Shown here in pieces: positions 7,257 through 16,440 of a stretch of 32,085 nt of DNA. The DNA is from Algicola sp. (GTDB taxonomy: Bacteria > Bacteroidota > Bacteroidia > Flavobacteriales > Flavobacteriaceae). The notes under the pieces are model-generated. The model was not told the DNA's origin and ran no database searches. It was given only the letters and a program-made list of their open reading frames with translations. Both the position numbers and the translations under genes were made by a program. The first letter of the stretch is position 1; every line of letters begins with the position of its first letter. The stretch is from assembly GCA_018222835.1 (NCBI GenBank), contig JAAEZN010000035.1, forward strand, positions 1 through 32,085. The letters run 5' to 3'.

Positions 7257-9881
7257 TTAATGATTTAGGTTAATAAAAAAGGATGTGCCCACCCCAGGTT
7301 CGCTTTCTGCCCAAATTTTACCGCCCATGGCATCTACTTGTGCTTTGGTCAAAAAGAGCCCCACCCCTTTGGCATCCTTATTACGGTGGAACACTTTGCT
7401 GAATCCAAATAGTTTATGCCCGTTTTTTTTCAGGTCGATACCGAGTCCGTTATCCCGAAACTCGAGTTGGGTTCTGCCATTGCTTATTTTGGACTTCACG
7501 AATATTCTAGGTCTTCTTTTCTCGTCCCTATACTTTAAGGAATTACTGATTAGATTGAGGAATATACTTTCGAGATAAATGTTATTGTACATGGTGCTTT
7601 CTGTTTCGGAAAAATCATGTTCAATAATTGCCTTGGTCTTTAATATCTCTGCGGCAAGCATATCCTTGGTCTTTTGTAAAATGGATTCAAAAATGGTCTC
7701 TTCCAGGGCAACGTTGGTTTTGTTTTTAATTACCAACGACTCTACAAGAGTATCCAATGTCCATGTTAAATGGTTGGTGACCGATTCCATTTTATCAATA
7801 AGCTCTTCCTTGAGATCGTTATCTTCTTCTGTTTTGTAAATATTGATCAAAGAGCTTAAGTTGCTCACCGGAGATCGTAAATTGTGTGATGTGATGTGGT
7901 TGAATTCCGCCAATTGCCGGTTTTGTGTTTTAAGCCTATTTGCCGACTCCTTTAAACTTTTGTTGGTTTCGAGAATTCGATGAGCTGTTTGCTTTTGCTC
8001 CGTAATGTCCCGAATTGCCAATGAGACCAAAAGTCCTTCGGAGGTTTCAAGTGGACTAAGGGTAACCTGTATGGGTATTTGAAACCCTGCTTTGTTGTGG
8101 ACGTAAAAATCTAGATCGGCGGGGAGTCCTGTGTGTTTAGGGTCCTTAAAAAATACATTGGCGTGGTATTCCATGGTGTCCCAAAGACGGTTAGGTACAA
8201 GCATGGAAACATATTGATCAACAAGTTCTGTTGCTTTATAACCGAACATTTTTTCTGCTTGTTTGTTCGCCAATTGTATTTTTCCTTTCGTGTCAACAAT
8301 TACCATGGCATCGGGGGCGGACTCCAAAAGACCTCGGAATTTGATTTCGGACATACGTTGTTCGGTAATATCCTGGGTAATCCCAACCATTTTTAAAACA
8401 TTTCCAGCTCTGTCCGATATCACTTCACCATAAAGCTCAACGGTCCTTACTGTTCCGTCATCGTAAACAATGCGGTGCATGAACTTTCTAAATCTTTTTT
8501 CCGCAATAAATTCCTCTGCATGGGCACGGAACATGTCCCTGTCATCTGGATGAATGGCGGCGACCACATTCTCAAAACCTAGCGGGATGCCTACCTCCAT
8601 TCCAAAGATTCGGTACATGTTATCGGACCATGTAAGATGGTCGTTTACAATGTCCCATTCCCAATACCCTATTCTTGCCAGTTCCTCGGCGAAGGTCAAT
8701 TGTTGGTTTTTTTCAATCAGTTCCTGTGCTTTGTTGAACTGTTCGGTGACATCTTGGCAAGTGCCGAGCATTTCTATAGTTTGCCCTTTGTTCATTTTTA
8801 CGATACCAGTGGACTTTATGGTCTTTATGGAACCATCTTTTAATCGAATACGATAGTTGAGGTCTTCGTAAACTCCATTTTCTACGGCTTCACCTATTTT
8901 ACGTTCAACCAAGTGTCTGTCCTGTTCGTGTACATAGTTCAAATAAACCTCATAGGACAAGTCCTCGTCCTTTGGGTGGCCATAGATTTCATGTAAATTA
9001 TCTGACCACTGTATTTCTCCTGTAACCGTATTCCATTTCCAATTGCCTATTTTGGCCATTTTTTCAGCAAGGTTGAGTTGTTGGTTTTTTAAGACCAGCT
9101 CTTGTTCCTTTATGGTCTGCTCGGTAATGTCTTGAGAAGTGCCAATAATTTGTTCTATTTCCCCATTTTTATCTGTAATGATTTCTCCAAGTACCTTAAA
9201 GTGGTGTAGGCTACCATCTTTATGTATAATGCGATGGGTGAACGGTTCAAAAATTTTGGTGCGATTACATTTATCTATATGATCAAGTATTGTTTTTCTA
9301 TCTGCTTCAGGAATGTGCGAAAGGTATTTCTCCAAGGTCATGGGAGTGCCGATTTCGAAATCGGTGATGCTGTGCATGTTTTCTGACCAAGTGAATTCTT
9401 GCTTTTTTGGATTTATCTTCCAATGCCCCAAGTGGGCCATTTTTTCTGCAAACCCAAGATATCTGTTTTTTTTGACCAAATCGAACCGTATCTTTTTTCT
9501 CTCTGTGATATCCTGAAGAATGCCAAAAACCTTAACGCACGTGCCATTTTCAAAATAGGGATAGCCTATATGGCGGACAAACCGTTGATTTCCTTTGGCG
9601 GTTACCATTTCTACGTCTAAATCAAAGGATTCTCCATTTGCCTGAGCTCCTTTCAAAGCCAACTTTACTTGGTTCCTACAGTTACCTTCTATGAAAAATT
9701 GTTGAATGTTCTCCAGTGTAGGTATAAAGCTGTTCGGGACTTCCGTAATTTCTCGAGTTACGCTGCTCCAGTAGATTTCTTTTGAAATTACGTTAAGCTC
9801 ATATATACCAACTTTAGCAATCTTCAAGGTTTTTTCAAATAAATCCCTTGTACTGACATCTTCAATATTCCAATGTTTCAT
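7257..9881 (-). CDS. Cytosolic multi-PAS sensor histidine kinase
   Basis: An 874-residue kinase without signal peptide or membrane helices. Five PAS/PAC units lie in a row at about 15-128, 146-255, 271-380, 397-508 and 512-630. The middle three look like internal duplications: each begins AEKMA/AEELA..G.W.W and is joined by a near-identical linker ending KNQQL. The fifth is a more standard PAS domain (SAPDAMVIVDTKGKI). A HisKA-type dimerisation helix follows with phosphoacceptor His666 in TSHNLRSP, then the ATPase domain with the N box around Asn776-Asn780, the G1 box DNGLGID (810-816) and G2 GVGLFLTK (839-846). It signals to the receiver encoded six bases downstream. The ligand is unknown; PAS domains may bind a small molecule or cofactor. 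Confidence 0.93.
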   Translation of the reverse strand: MKHWNIEDVSTRDLFEKTLKIAKVGIYELNVISKEIYWSSVTREITEVPNSFIPTLENIQQFFIEGNCRNQVKLALKGAQANGESFDLDVEMVTAKGNQRFVRHIGYPYFENGTCVKVFGILQDITERKKIRFDLVKKNRYLGFAEKMAHLGHWKINPKKQEFTWSENMHSITDFEIGTPMTLEKYLSHIPEADRKTILDHIDKCNRTKIFEPFTHRIIHKDGSLHHFKVLGEIITDKNGEIEQIIGTSQDITEQTIKEQELVLKNQQLNLAEKMAKIGNWKWNTVTGEIQWSDNLHEIYGHPKDEDLSYEVYLNYVHEQDRHLVERKIGEAVENGVYEDLNYRIRLKDGSIKTIKSTGIVKMNKGQTIEMLGTCQDVTEQFNKAQELIEKNQQLTFAEELARIGYWEWDIVNDHLTWSDNMYRIFGMEVGIPLGFENVVAAIHPDDRDMFRAHAEEFIAEKRFRKFMHRIVYDDGTVRTVELYGEVISDRAGNVLKMVGITQDITEQRMSEIKFRGLLESAPDAMVIVDTKGKIQLANKQAEKMFGYKATELVDQYVSMLVPNRLWDTMEYHANVFFKDPKHTGLPADLDFYVHNKAGFQIPIQVTLSPLETSEGLLVSLAIRDITEQKQTAHRILETNKSLKESANRLKTQNRQLAEFNHITSHNLRSPVSNLSSLINIYKTEEDNDLKEELIDKMESVTNHLTWTLDTLVESLVIKNKTNVALEETIFESILQKTKDMLAAEILKTKAIIEHDFSETESTMYNNIYLESIFLNLISNSLKYRDEKRRPRIFVKSKISNGRTQLEFRDNGLGIDLKKNGHKLFGFSKVFHRNKDAKGVGLFLTKAQVDAMGGKIWAESEPGVGTSFFINLNH

Positions 9882-10028
9882 ATCATAGGTAGATTACATT
9901 TTTTTGGGGAGCTTGAGTGTAGTATTGAAAATATTTTATAATGTCTGGTTCGTACATGTACTGTAATTGGCCCGGTCAATAAACAATATAACCTTATTTT
10001 ATGGCATTTATCAAGATTGATTTCAAAA

Positions 10029-12053
10029 TCAATTGGTTTTTAATAAGCCAGCTCGCTCAAGTAGAGCATCGATATTGGGTTCTGCTCCACGAAAACGCTT
10101 GTAAAGTTCCATAGGGTTTTCCGTGCCTCCTTTGGAAAGAACATTTTCCTTGAACTTGTCGGCAACCATTTTACTAAAAACCCCATTCTCCTTAAAATAT
10201 GCAAAAGCGTCGGCGTCTAATACCTCGGCCCATTTGTAGCTGTAGTAACCAGAGGAATACCCGCCTTGAAAAATATGGGAGAAAGATGTGCTCATGCAAG
10301 TTTCCGGTGTTTCTGGGAATAGATTAGTGCTCTCAAAAGCCTCTGTTTCATATGCTTTTACATCTTTTATGTTTGATGGGTCTTTGGCGTGCCATGCCAT
10401 ATCCAAAAGACCAAAGCTCAATTGGCGTACCGTAGCCATGCCTTCTTGGAAAGTGGCCGACTCCTTAATTTTTTCTACAAGCTCCATCGGAATCAATTCT
10501 CCTGTTTCGTAGTGGTGGGCAAAAAGTTCCAAAGCCTCTTTTTCGTAGCACCAGTTTTCCAATACTTGACTGGGCAGCTCTACAAAATCCCAATATACGG
10601 ATGTTCCCGATAAGCTTGGGTAGGTGGTATTGGCCAGCATTCCGTGCAGTGCATGACCAAATTCATGAAAAAGAGTGGTTACTTCATTAAAAGTTAGTAA
10701 GGAGGGCTTGGAACTGGTCGGTTTGGTAAAGTTGCAGACGTTGGAAATATGAGGCCTACTATTTTTGCCGTCCAAAGTGTATTGTGGCTTAAAAGAGGTC
10801 ATCCAAGCTCCGCCACGTTTGCCCGGTCTTGGATGGAAGTCGGCATAGAAGAGCGATATAAAGCTATCGTTCTCGTAAACCTCAAAGGTTTTTACCTCTT
10901 TGTGGTATTTGTCAATAGTGCCAATCTCCTTAAAAGTGAGTCCGAATAGTTTTTCGGCGACTTTGAATACCCCGTTGATCACATTTTCGAGTTTAAAATA
11001 GGGCTTTAGTTTTTCATCGTCCAGATCGAACAGTTTTTGTTTCAGTTTTTCGGAATAATATGCACTGTCCCATTTCTCGAGTCGGTCAATATTATCCAAC
11101 TCTTTGGCATAGGCCTCCAATTCGGCAAACTCACGTTCAGCGGCTGGTTTGGCCTTCTCCAAAAGTTCGTTCAGGAAATCTTTTACTTTTTCCGGGGTCT
11201 TGGCCATTCGTTCCTCGAGTACAAAATCCGCGTGTGTTTTATATCCTAAAAGATTGGCTCTTTCGTGACGAAGGTTTACGATTCGCTTTACGTTTGTTTG
11301 ATTGTCCAACTCATCATTATGAAAGCCCTTGCTACCAAAAGCCAAGGAAAGTTCTTTGCGCAGATCACGGTTTTTGGCATACTTCATAAAAGGAATGTAA
11401 CTGGGGTAATCCAAAGTAACCAGCCATCCTTTTTTACCCTTTGATTCGGCTAACTGAACTGCTGCTTCTTTGGTGCCATCTGGAAGGCCCTCCACATCCT
11501 TTTCGTCGGTAAGTAGCATTTCAAATTTATTGGTCTCGGCCAAAACGTTCTCTCCAAAGGTCAGTTTTAACTTGGACAGTTCGGCGTCGATTTCCCGCAG
11601 GCGCTTTTTATTTTCCTCCTTCAAGTTGGCCCCATTTCTGCTGAAATTCTTGTATTTCTTTTCAAGAAGGGTTTGCTGTTCGGTTGTCAAATCCAAGGAG
11701 TCGCGTTGTTCGTAAACTGTTTTGATACGTTTAAATAGACCTTCATTCAGAGTAATGTCATTGCTGAATTCCGACAATAGAGGAGATACTTCTTGAGCGA
11801 TTTTTTGAATTTCCTCGTTGGTTTCCGCTGAATTTAAATTGAAAAAGATGCTCGAGATACGGTCCAATTGTTGCCCAGAAAAATCCAAGGCTTCCAGCGT
11901 GTTTTTAAAAGTTGGGGGTTCGGGATTGTTTACGATAGCATCAATCTCTTTTTTTGTGTCTTCGATGGCCTGAAGAAAAGCAGGCTTAAAATGATCGTTC
12001 TTTATTTTTGAAAATGGAGCTTGGTCAAAAGGCTCCAATAATGGATTGTTCAT
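10029..12053 (-). CDS. M3 family zinc oligopeptidase (oligopeptidase A/Dcp type)
   Basis: A 674-residue thimet-type metallopeptidase of usual family length. The zinc site is HEFGH (463-467) with the third ligand Glu492 in VELPSQ, and the family's Tyr/His-rich C-terminal segment (FSHIFQGGYSSGYYSYKWAE) is intact. These enzymes degrade short peptides in a deep channel; with no signal peptide visible it should act in the cytosol, for example on peptides released by proteases or from signal sequences. It is the last gene of a tight minus-strand group (purK, purE, EF-hand membrane protein, this gene), starting 10 bases after the preceding stop. I see no strong terminator after it. OpdA-like and Dcp-like roles cannot be separated by eye. 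Confidence 0.93.
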   Translation of the reverse strand: MNNPLLEPFDQAPFSKIKNDHFKPAFLQAIEDTKKEIDAIVNNPEPPTFKNTLEALDFSGQQLDRISSIFFNLNSAETNEEIQKIAQEVSPLLSEFSNDITLNEGLFKRIKTVYEQRDSLDLTTEQQTLLEKKYKNFSRNGANLKEENKKRLREIDAELSKLKLTFGENVLAETNKFEMLLTDEKDVEGLPDGTKEAAVQLAESKGKKGWLVTLDYPSYIPFMKYAKNRDLRKELSLAFGSKGFHNDELDNQTNVKRIVNLRHERANLLGYKTHADFVLEERMAKTPEKVKDFLNELLEKAKPAAEREFAELEAYAKELDNIDRLEKWDSAYYSEKLKQKLFDLDDEKLKPYFKLENVINGVFKVAEKLFGLTFKEIGTIDKYHKEVKTFEVYENDSFISLFYADFHPRPGKRGGAWMTSFKPQYTLDGKNSRPHISNVCNFTKPTSSKPSLLTFNEVTTLFHEFGHALHGMLANTTYPSLSGTSVYWDFVELPSQVLENWCYEKEALELFAHHYETGELIPMELVEKIKESATFQEGMATVRQLSFGLLDMAWHAKDPSNIKDVKAYETEAFESTNLFPETPETCMSTSFSHIFQGGYSSGYYSYKWAEVLDADAFAYFKENGVFSKMVADKFKENVLSKGGTENPMELYKRFRGAEPNIDALLERAGLLKTN

Positions 12054-12063
12054 AGTTGTACGT

Positions 12064-12456
12064 CTATTCTTTGTTTTTTAACCAAATCACGGCCCAATCG
12101 CTCAATATATAGGCAAACCCAATAATGGACGAGATTACCGCCATGGTTATTGGGGCATATAACCGAATATTGGCCCCGTAAGTTCTTTTGTTCATGGCTT
12201 CGATGGCTTCATCCGAGTATTCGTTGATATCCACAAAGCCGTTTCCGTTCAAATCATAAGTGTCGGCATAATCCGAAATAAATTGCCAACGAATTTCAAT
12301 AAAAATCAGCAAAGCGGCATAAATGGTAAATACCAGGAGGCCGCCTTTCCAAAGTCCTTTTATATAAGGATTGCTGACCCTTTTTAATGTAAAGCAAAAA
12401 AAAGCAATGGCACAGATTCCTAGCAATATGCCGATTTGATTATAGTTCATAATCAA
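12064..12456 (-). CDS. Small membrane protein with a perfect EF-hand loop
   Basis: A 130-residue protein with three predicted membrane helices (about 7-24, 36-54, 100-120). Between helices two and three sits DLNGNGFVDINE (68-79), which fits the 12-residue EF-hand calcium loop exactly: Asp at 1, Asn at 3 and 5, Gly at 6, Val at 8, Asp at 9, Glu at 12. A single EF-hand in a membrane protein suggests calcium-dependent folding or pairing, but no function is known to me. Start could be the ATG at 12456 or the one two codons later (12450). It is embedded between purE (14 bases upstream) and the M3 peptidase (10 bases downstream), so it should be co-expressed with purine synthesis genes. Confidence 0.8.
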   Translation of the reverse strand: MIMNYNQIGILLGICAIAFFCFTLKRVSNPYIKGLWKGGLLVFTIYAALLIFIEIRWQFISDYADTYDLNGNGFVDINEYSDEAIEAMNKRTYGANIRLYAPITMAVISSIIGFAYILSDWAVIWLKNKE

Positions 12457-12470
12457 TCACGATTTTGCAT

Positions 12471-12962
12471 TTAAAAGGATTTTTTGACCTCTTCGGCTCC
12501 TTTGATCACCTTTTCTTTTAGTCCTTCTTTGTAGGAAATAATGTTGTCCATAATCTCACTATTGGAGCTTCCAATGATCTGGGCGGCAAGGATTCCGGCA
12601 TTTTTGGCGCCGTTAAGGGCTACAGTGGCTACGGGAACACCTCCTGGCATTTGTAAAATAGACAACACTGAATCCCAGCCATCTATAGAATTGCTGCTTT
12701 TTACGGGTACTCCAATAACGGGCAGGGGAGATAAGGAGGCTACCATTCCGGGTAAATGTGCTGCACCACCAGCTCCGGCAATTATAGCAGAGTAACCATT
12801 GGTGTGGGCACTTTTGCTAAAACTGAACAATTTTTCGGGTGTTCTGTGGGCCGAAACAATGTCCACATCCACATTAACTCCCAATTCTTTTAAAACATCG
12901 ATGGCGTCTTGCATAACGGGAAGGTCACTTGTGCTTCCCATGATCACTGCTACTTTGCTCAT
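12471..12962 (-). CDS. purE: N5-carboxyaminoimidazole ribonucleotide mutase
   Basis: A 163-residue class I PurE, which moves the carboxyl group of N5-CAIR to C4 to give CAIR in de novo purine synthesis. Key motifs are all present: GSTSDLPVM (9-17), SAHRTPE (37-43) with the catalytic His39, and GAGGAAHLPG (63-72). Length is normal for the family (160-170). The start ATG is three bases after the purK stop, so PurK product passes straight to a co-expressed PurE. Confidence 0.98.
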   Translation of the reverse strand: MSKVAVIMGSTSDLPVMQDAIDVLKELGVNVDVDIVSAHRTPEKLFSFSKSAHTNGYSAIIAGAGGAAHLPGMVASLSPLPVIGVPVKSSNSIDGWDSVLSILQMPGGVPVATVALNGAKNAGILAAQIIGSSNSEIMDNIISYKEGLKEKVIKGAEEVKKSF

Positions 12963-12965
12963 ATC

Positions 12966-14120
12966 TTATTTGCTTATCACTTTAATGGTTTCCTTTACCT
13001 GTTGGGCTACTTCGCGGGCGCGGGCCATATTCTTGTCCACGATGGTTACATGGCCCATTTTACGGAACGGACGCGTTTGCTTTTTGCCATAAATGTGAGG
13101 GGTAACCCCATCCATTTCCAATATTTTGTCGATGTTCTCGTAAACAACATCCCCGGTATGACCCTCGGCGCCAACCAAATTAACCATAATTCCGGCCACT
13201 TTACTATCGGTTTTTCCTAAAGGCATGCCCAAAATGGCACGAATATGCTGTTCGAACTGGTTCGTGTACGCAGCTTCAATACTGTAATGGCCACTGTTAT
13301 GAGGTCTTGGAGCAGATTCGTTTACCATAATCTGATCATCCTTGGTCTGGAACATTTCTACGGCCAATAAACCAACATGTTTCATATGTTCCGAAACCTT
13401 TAATGCCACTTCTTGGGCCTTTTTTGCTACGGCATCATCAATTCGCGCAGGGCAGATTACATACTCTACCTGATTGGCTTCTGGGTGAAACTCCATTTCC
13501 ACAACAGGGTATGTTTTAACTTCACCTTTGGTATTTCGCGCAACTACAACGGCCAGCTCATTTTTAAAATCGATCATTTTTTCGGCAATACACTCCACAT
13601 TGGGCAGGTCTTTAAGGTCCTCTATTTTACGGACCACCTTAACGCCCTGTCCGTCGTAACCAAATTGGGCGCTTTTCCAAACAAACGGCAAGGAAAGCCC
13701 TCCATTGTGAATGCTGTCCTCAATTTCCGAAGTGTAAGCAAATCGGGTAAATGGGGCAGTAGGTATATTGTGATCGGTATAGAACAACTTTTGTACGGCC
13801 TTGTTCTGGATGGTTCTTAGAGTTTTGGTCGGGGGATAAACCTGGATTCCTTCGTGCTCTAACTTTTCGAGTGCATCCACATTTACGTTCTCGATCTCTA
13901 TGGTAAGTACATCTACATCTTTTCCAAATGCCAAAACAGCATCATAATCCATCAGGCTGCCCTGAATAAATTCGTTACAGGCTATTTTACAGGGCGCTTC
14001 GGCAGAAGCATCCATTACTTTGGTTTGTATGTCCCATTTTCTGGTTTCGTAGAGCATCATTTTGCCCAGTTGTCCACCACCTAAAATTCCCAATTTAAAG
14101 TCGGAAGAGAAAAATTGCAT
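12966..14120 (-). CDS. purK: N5-carboxyaminoimidazole ribonucleotide synthase
   Basis: An ATP-grasp enzyme of 384 residues that uses ATP and bicarbonate to carboxylate AIR to N5-CAIR, the step before PurE. The N-terminal GGGQLGKMM (about 13-21) and the C-terminal NESAPRPHNSGHYSIEAA are PurK hallmarks. I place the start at the ATG at 14118-14120 (MQFFSSDFKLGILGGGQLG). The frame stays open to 14288, but that extension would overlap the divergent hpt-adk gene and a -7 box, and encodes a hydrophobic stretch unlike the family. It heads the purK-purE-EF-hand protein-M3 peptidase operon and is transcribed divergently from the purine salvage fusion gene. Confidence 0.97.
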   Translation of the reverse strand: MQFFSSDFKLGILGGGQLGKMMLYETRKWDIQTKVMDASAEAPCKIACNEFIQGSLMDYDAVLAFGKDVDVLTIEIENVNVDALEKLEHEGIQVYPPTKTLRTIQNKAVQKLFYTDHNIPTAPFTRFAYTSEIEDSIHNGGLSLPFVWKSAQFGYDGQGVKVVRKIEDLKDLPNVECIAEKMIDFKNELAVVVARNTKGEVKTYPVVEMEFHPEANQVEYVICPARIDDAVAKKAQEVALKVSEHMKHVGLLAVEMFQTKDDQIMVNESAPRPHNSGHYSIEAAYTNQFEQHIRAILGMPLGKTDSKVAGIMVNLVGAEGHTGDVVYENIDKILEMDGVTPHIYGKKQTRPFRKMGHVTIVDKNMARAREVAQQVKETIKVISK

Positions 14121-14142
14121 TGATTTGTGAATTGAATGTGAG

Positions 14143-14150
14143 CAAAAATA
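14143..14150 (-). promoter_or_regulatory. Probable -7 box of the purKE operon
   Basis: TATTTTTG on the minus strand, a full match to the Bacteroidota TAnnTTTG box, 22 bases before the purK start codon. No good TTG is seen 19 bases upstream. Confidence 0.5.
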
Positions 14151-14204
14151 CGTGAAATCCACGAGGGTATAAAAGATGAACAGGCCTAGCAGCTTTAAAA
14201 ATAT

Positions 14205-14212
14205 TATCTTTG
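14205..14212 (+). promoter_or_regulatory. Probable -7 box of hpt-adk
   Basis: TATCTTTG on the plus strand matches TAnnTTTG completely and lies 16 bases before the hpt-adk start codon. The -33 position shows no clear TTG. Confidence 0.5.
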
Positions 14213-14228
14213 CCAACCTGATCATAAC

Positions 14229-15344
14229 ATGAACACATTGATTAAGCTCCACGACAAGCATTTTAAGCCGTATATAAAGGAAGAGCAAATCCTTACTGCC
14301 ATAGATAAAATGGCCAAAGAGATTGCCGAGGATTATAAGGACGAAGTGCCTTTGTTTGTTGGTGTGCTCAATGGGGCCTTTATGTTCGTTTCCGATTTTC
14401 TAAAAGCATATCAACATCCTTGCGAGGTATCTTTTGTTCGGTTAAGCTCTTATCAAGGTTTAACATCAACAGGTATTGTGGAGACGCTTTTGGATATTCC
14501 GGAAGAGATGGAGGGGAAAAGTGTGATCATTTTGGAAGATGTTGTGGATACAGGCCGCACCCTAAAACAATTGGTCCATTTATTCTCCAATACCAATGTA
14601 AAGGAATTTAAGATCGGTACGCTTTTTTATAAGTCCGATGTGTACAATGGTGAATATGCCATCGACTACGTAGGCCTGGAAATACCCGATGATTTTATAG
14701 TGGGATATGGATTGGATTATAATGAACTGGGCCGAAATCTAAGAGAAGTTTACCAATTAAATCAAACAGATATGATTAACCTAGTGCTTTTTGGAAAGCC
14801 AGGAGCTGGAAAAGGTACCCAAGCAGGGTTCCTTAAGGAAAAGTATAATTTGAAGCACATTTCCACAGGAGATGTTTTTCGCTATAACATTAAAAATGGG
14901 ACCGAGCTTGGTAAATTGGCCAAGTCTTTTATTGATAAAGGCGATTTGGTTCCGGATGAGGTAACTATTGATATGTTGAAGGACGAAGTTGAAAAAAATC
15001 CGGAAGCAGCAGGTTTTATTTTTGATGGATTTCCCCGCACGGCGGCCCAAGCAGAAGCATTGGACAATTTCTTGGAGTCCAAGGACATGAAGGTGAATGC
15101 TACCATTGCATTGGAAGCTGAGGACGACATTTTGGTACAACGCCTTTTGGAGCGGGGCAAGAGTAGTGGTCGCTCCGATGATCAGGACGAAAGCAAGATC
15201 CGTAACCGTTTTGATGAGTACAACGAAAAAACTGCGCCCCTAAAAGCCTACTACGAAAAACAAGGAAAATTCCACTCCGTTAATGGAATAGGTGGCATTG
15301 ATGAGATTACCGGACGTTTGAGCAAGGTAATCGACTCCCTATAA
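14229..15344 (+). CDS. hpt-adk: Fused hypoxanthine phosphoribosyltransferase-adenylate kinase
   Basis: One 371-residue open frame encodes two complete purine enzymes. Residues 1-176 are a hypoxanthine/guanine phosphoribosyltransferase with the PRPP loop VIILEDVVDTGRT (99-111), making IMP or GMP from base and PRPP. Residues 182-371 are a short-form adenylate kinase (190 residues, no zinc lid) with P-loop GKPGAGKGT (189-197), FDGFPRT (265-271) and the arginine-rich lid ERGKSSGR; it interconverts AMP, ATP and ADP. The join is only about five residues (LNQTD), and the Adk domain still begins with its own Met182 (ATG 14772), so separate internal initiation is possible. Both domains look intact. 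Divergent to purKE and followed 30 bases later by obg. Confidence 0.93.
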   Translation: MNTLIKLHDKHFKPYIKEEQILTAIDKMAKEIAEDYKDEVPLFVGVLNGAFMFVSDFLKAYQHPCEVSFVRLSSYQGLTSTGIVETLLDIPEEMEGKSVIILEDVVDTGRTLKQLVHLFSNTNVKEFKIGTLFYKSDVYNGEYAIDYVGLEIPDDFIVGYGLDYNELGRNLREVYQLNQTDMINLVLFGKPGAGKGTQAGFLKEKYNLKHISTGDVFRYNIKNGTELGKLAKSFIDKGDLVPDEVTIDMLKDEVEKNPEAAGFIFDGFPRTAAQAEALDNFLESKDMKVNATIALEAEDDILVQRLLERGKSSGRSDDQDESKIRNRFDEYNEKTAPLKAYYEKQGKFHSVNGIGGIDEITGRLSKVIDSL

Positions 15345-15374
15345 TAGGTTTCTTTTAAAGAGATAATTTGATTT

Positions 15375-16376
15375 ATGACCGAGGGTAATTTTGTGGATTA
15401 TGTAAAAGTGCACGTAGCTTCTGGAAACGGAGGTAAAGGCTCTGCGCATTTACGTCGCGAAAAGTATGTGGCCAAGGGAGGCCCCGATGGTGGTGATGGC
15501 GGTAGAGGAGGTCATGTGATCATCAAAGGGAACAAAAACCTATGGACCTTGGTCCATTTTAAGTTTAAAAAGCATTTTAAGGCAGGTCATGGTGAGCACG
15601 GAAGTAAAAGCCGAAGCACAGGTGCCGATGGTGAAGATGTGTACTTGGAGGTTCCTTTGGGCACAGTGGTGCGAAATACCGAAACCAACGAAATACTTTT
15701 TGAGATAACCGAGGACGGCGAAGAAAAGATTGTTCTCGAAGGTGGTATGGGAGGTCGAGGTAATTGGCATTTTAAAAGTGCCACGAACCAAACTCCAAGG
15801 TATGCCCAACCCGGAATTGGAGGGCAGGAAGATCATCTTACATTAGAGCTTAAAGTATTGGCAGATGTTGGTCTTGTGGGTTTTCCCAATGCAGGCAAAT
15901 CTACCTTGCTTTCCGTTATGACTTCGGCAAAGCCCAAAATTGCCAATTATGAGTTTACCACCCTAAAACCCAATTTGGGCATTGTGGAGTATCGGGATTT
16001 TCAAAGTTTTGTAATGGCCGATATTCCAGGGATTATTGAAGGTGCCGCCGAAGGCAAGGGGTTGGGGCATTATTTTTTGCGCCACATTGAGCGCAATGCC
16101 ACACTTTTGTTTTTGATTCCCGCCGATAGTAAAGACATTAGTCAAGAGTATAATATCCTTTTGGATGAGTTAAGGAGATACAATCCAGAATTGTTGGACA
16201 AGCAGCGTTTGGTGGCGATTTCCAAATGCGATATGTTGGACGATGAGCTTATCGAGGAGATGAACGAGGACATGAAAGATGATTTTAAAGATGTGCCTTA
16301 CATGTTTATGTCATCTGTGAGTGGACTCGGTGTTCAGCAACTTAAGGATAGACTTTGGAAGTTATTGAACGATTAA
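15375..16376 (+). CDS. obg: Obg family GTPase, ribosome assembly
   Basis: A 333-residue essential GTPase of late 50S subunit assembly and stress control. The glycine-rich Obg fold covers about residues 3-158 ([20 protein letters not shown]). The G domain has G1 GFPNAGKST (169-177), switch I around TTLKPN, G3 DIPG (216-219), G4 SKCD (283-286, Ser replacing the usual Asn) and G5 SSVSG. The optional C-terminal OCT domain is absent, as in many Bacteroidota. It starts 30 bases after hpt-adk on the same strand, with no promoter or terminator seen between, so the two are likely co-transcribed. Confidence 0.97.
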   Translation: MTEGNFVDYVKVHVASGNGGKGSAHLRREKYVAKGGPDGGDGGRGGHVIIKGNKNLWTLVHFKFKKHFKAGHGEHGSKSRSTGADGEDVYLEVPLGTVVRNTETNEILFEITEDGEEKIVLEGGMGGRGNWHFKSATNQTPRYAQPGIGGQEDHLTLELKVLADVGLVGFPNAGKSTLLSVMTSAKPKIANYEFTTLKPNLGIVEYRDFQSFVMADIPGIIEGAAEGKGLGHYFLRHIERNATLLFLIPADSKDISQEYNILLDELRRYNPELLDKQRLVAISKCDMLDDELIEEMNEDMKDDFKDVPYMFMSSVSGLGVQQLKDRLWKLLND

Positions 16377-16440
16377 CCGTCAAGATTCCCTTCCCCGATC
16401 AATTTATTGATTAAATTTAGGTGAACCCAAAGATAATACC

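Noticed and set aside
10016-10033. Hairpin ATTGATTT/AAATCAAT at the end of the M3 peptidase gene
   Set aside because: AT-only arms, a 2-base loop, overlap with the stop codon and no T run after it; too weak for a terminator call.
13413-13820. 135-codon frame antisense to purK
   Set aside because: Opposite a well conserved ATP-grasp domain; product shows no recognisable fold.
14121-14288. N-terminal extension of purK to 14288
   Set aside because: Would overlap the hpt-adk start and the purK -7 box, and encodes a hydrophobic stretch absent from PurK proteins.
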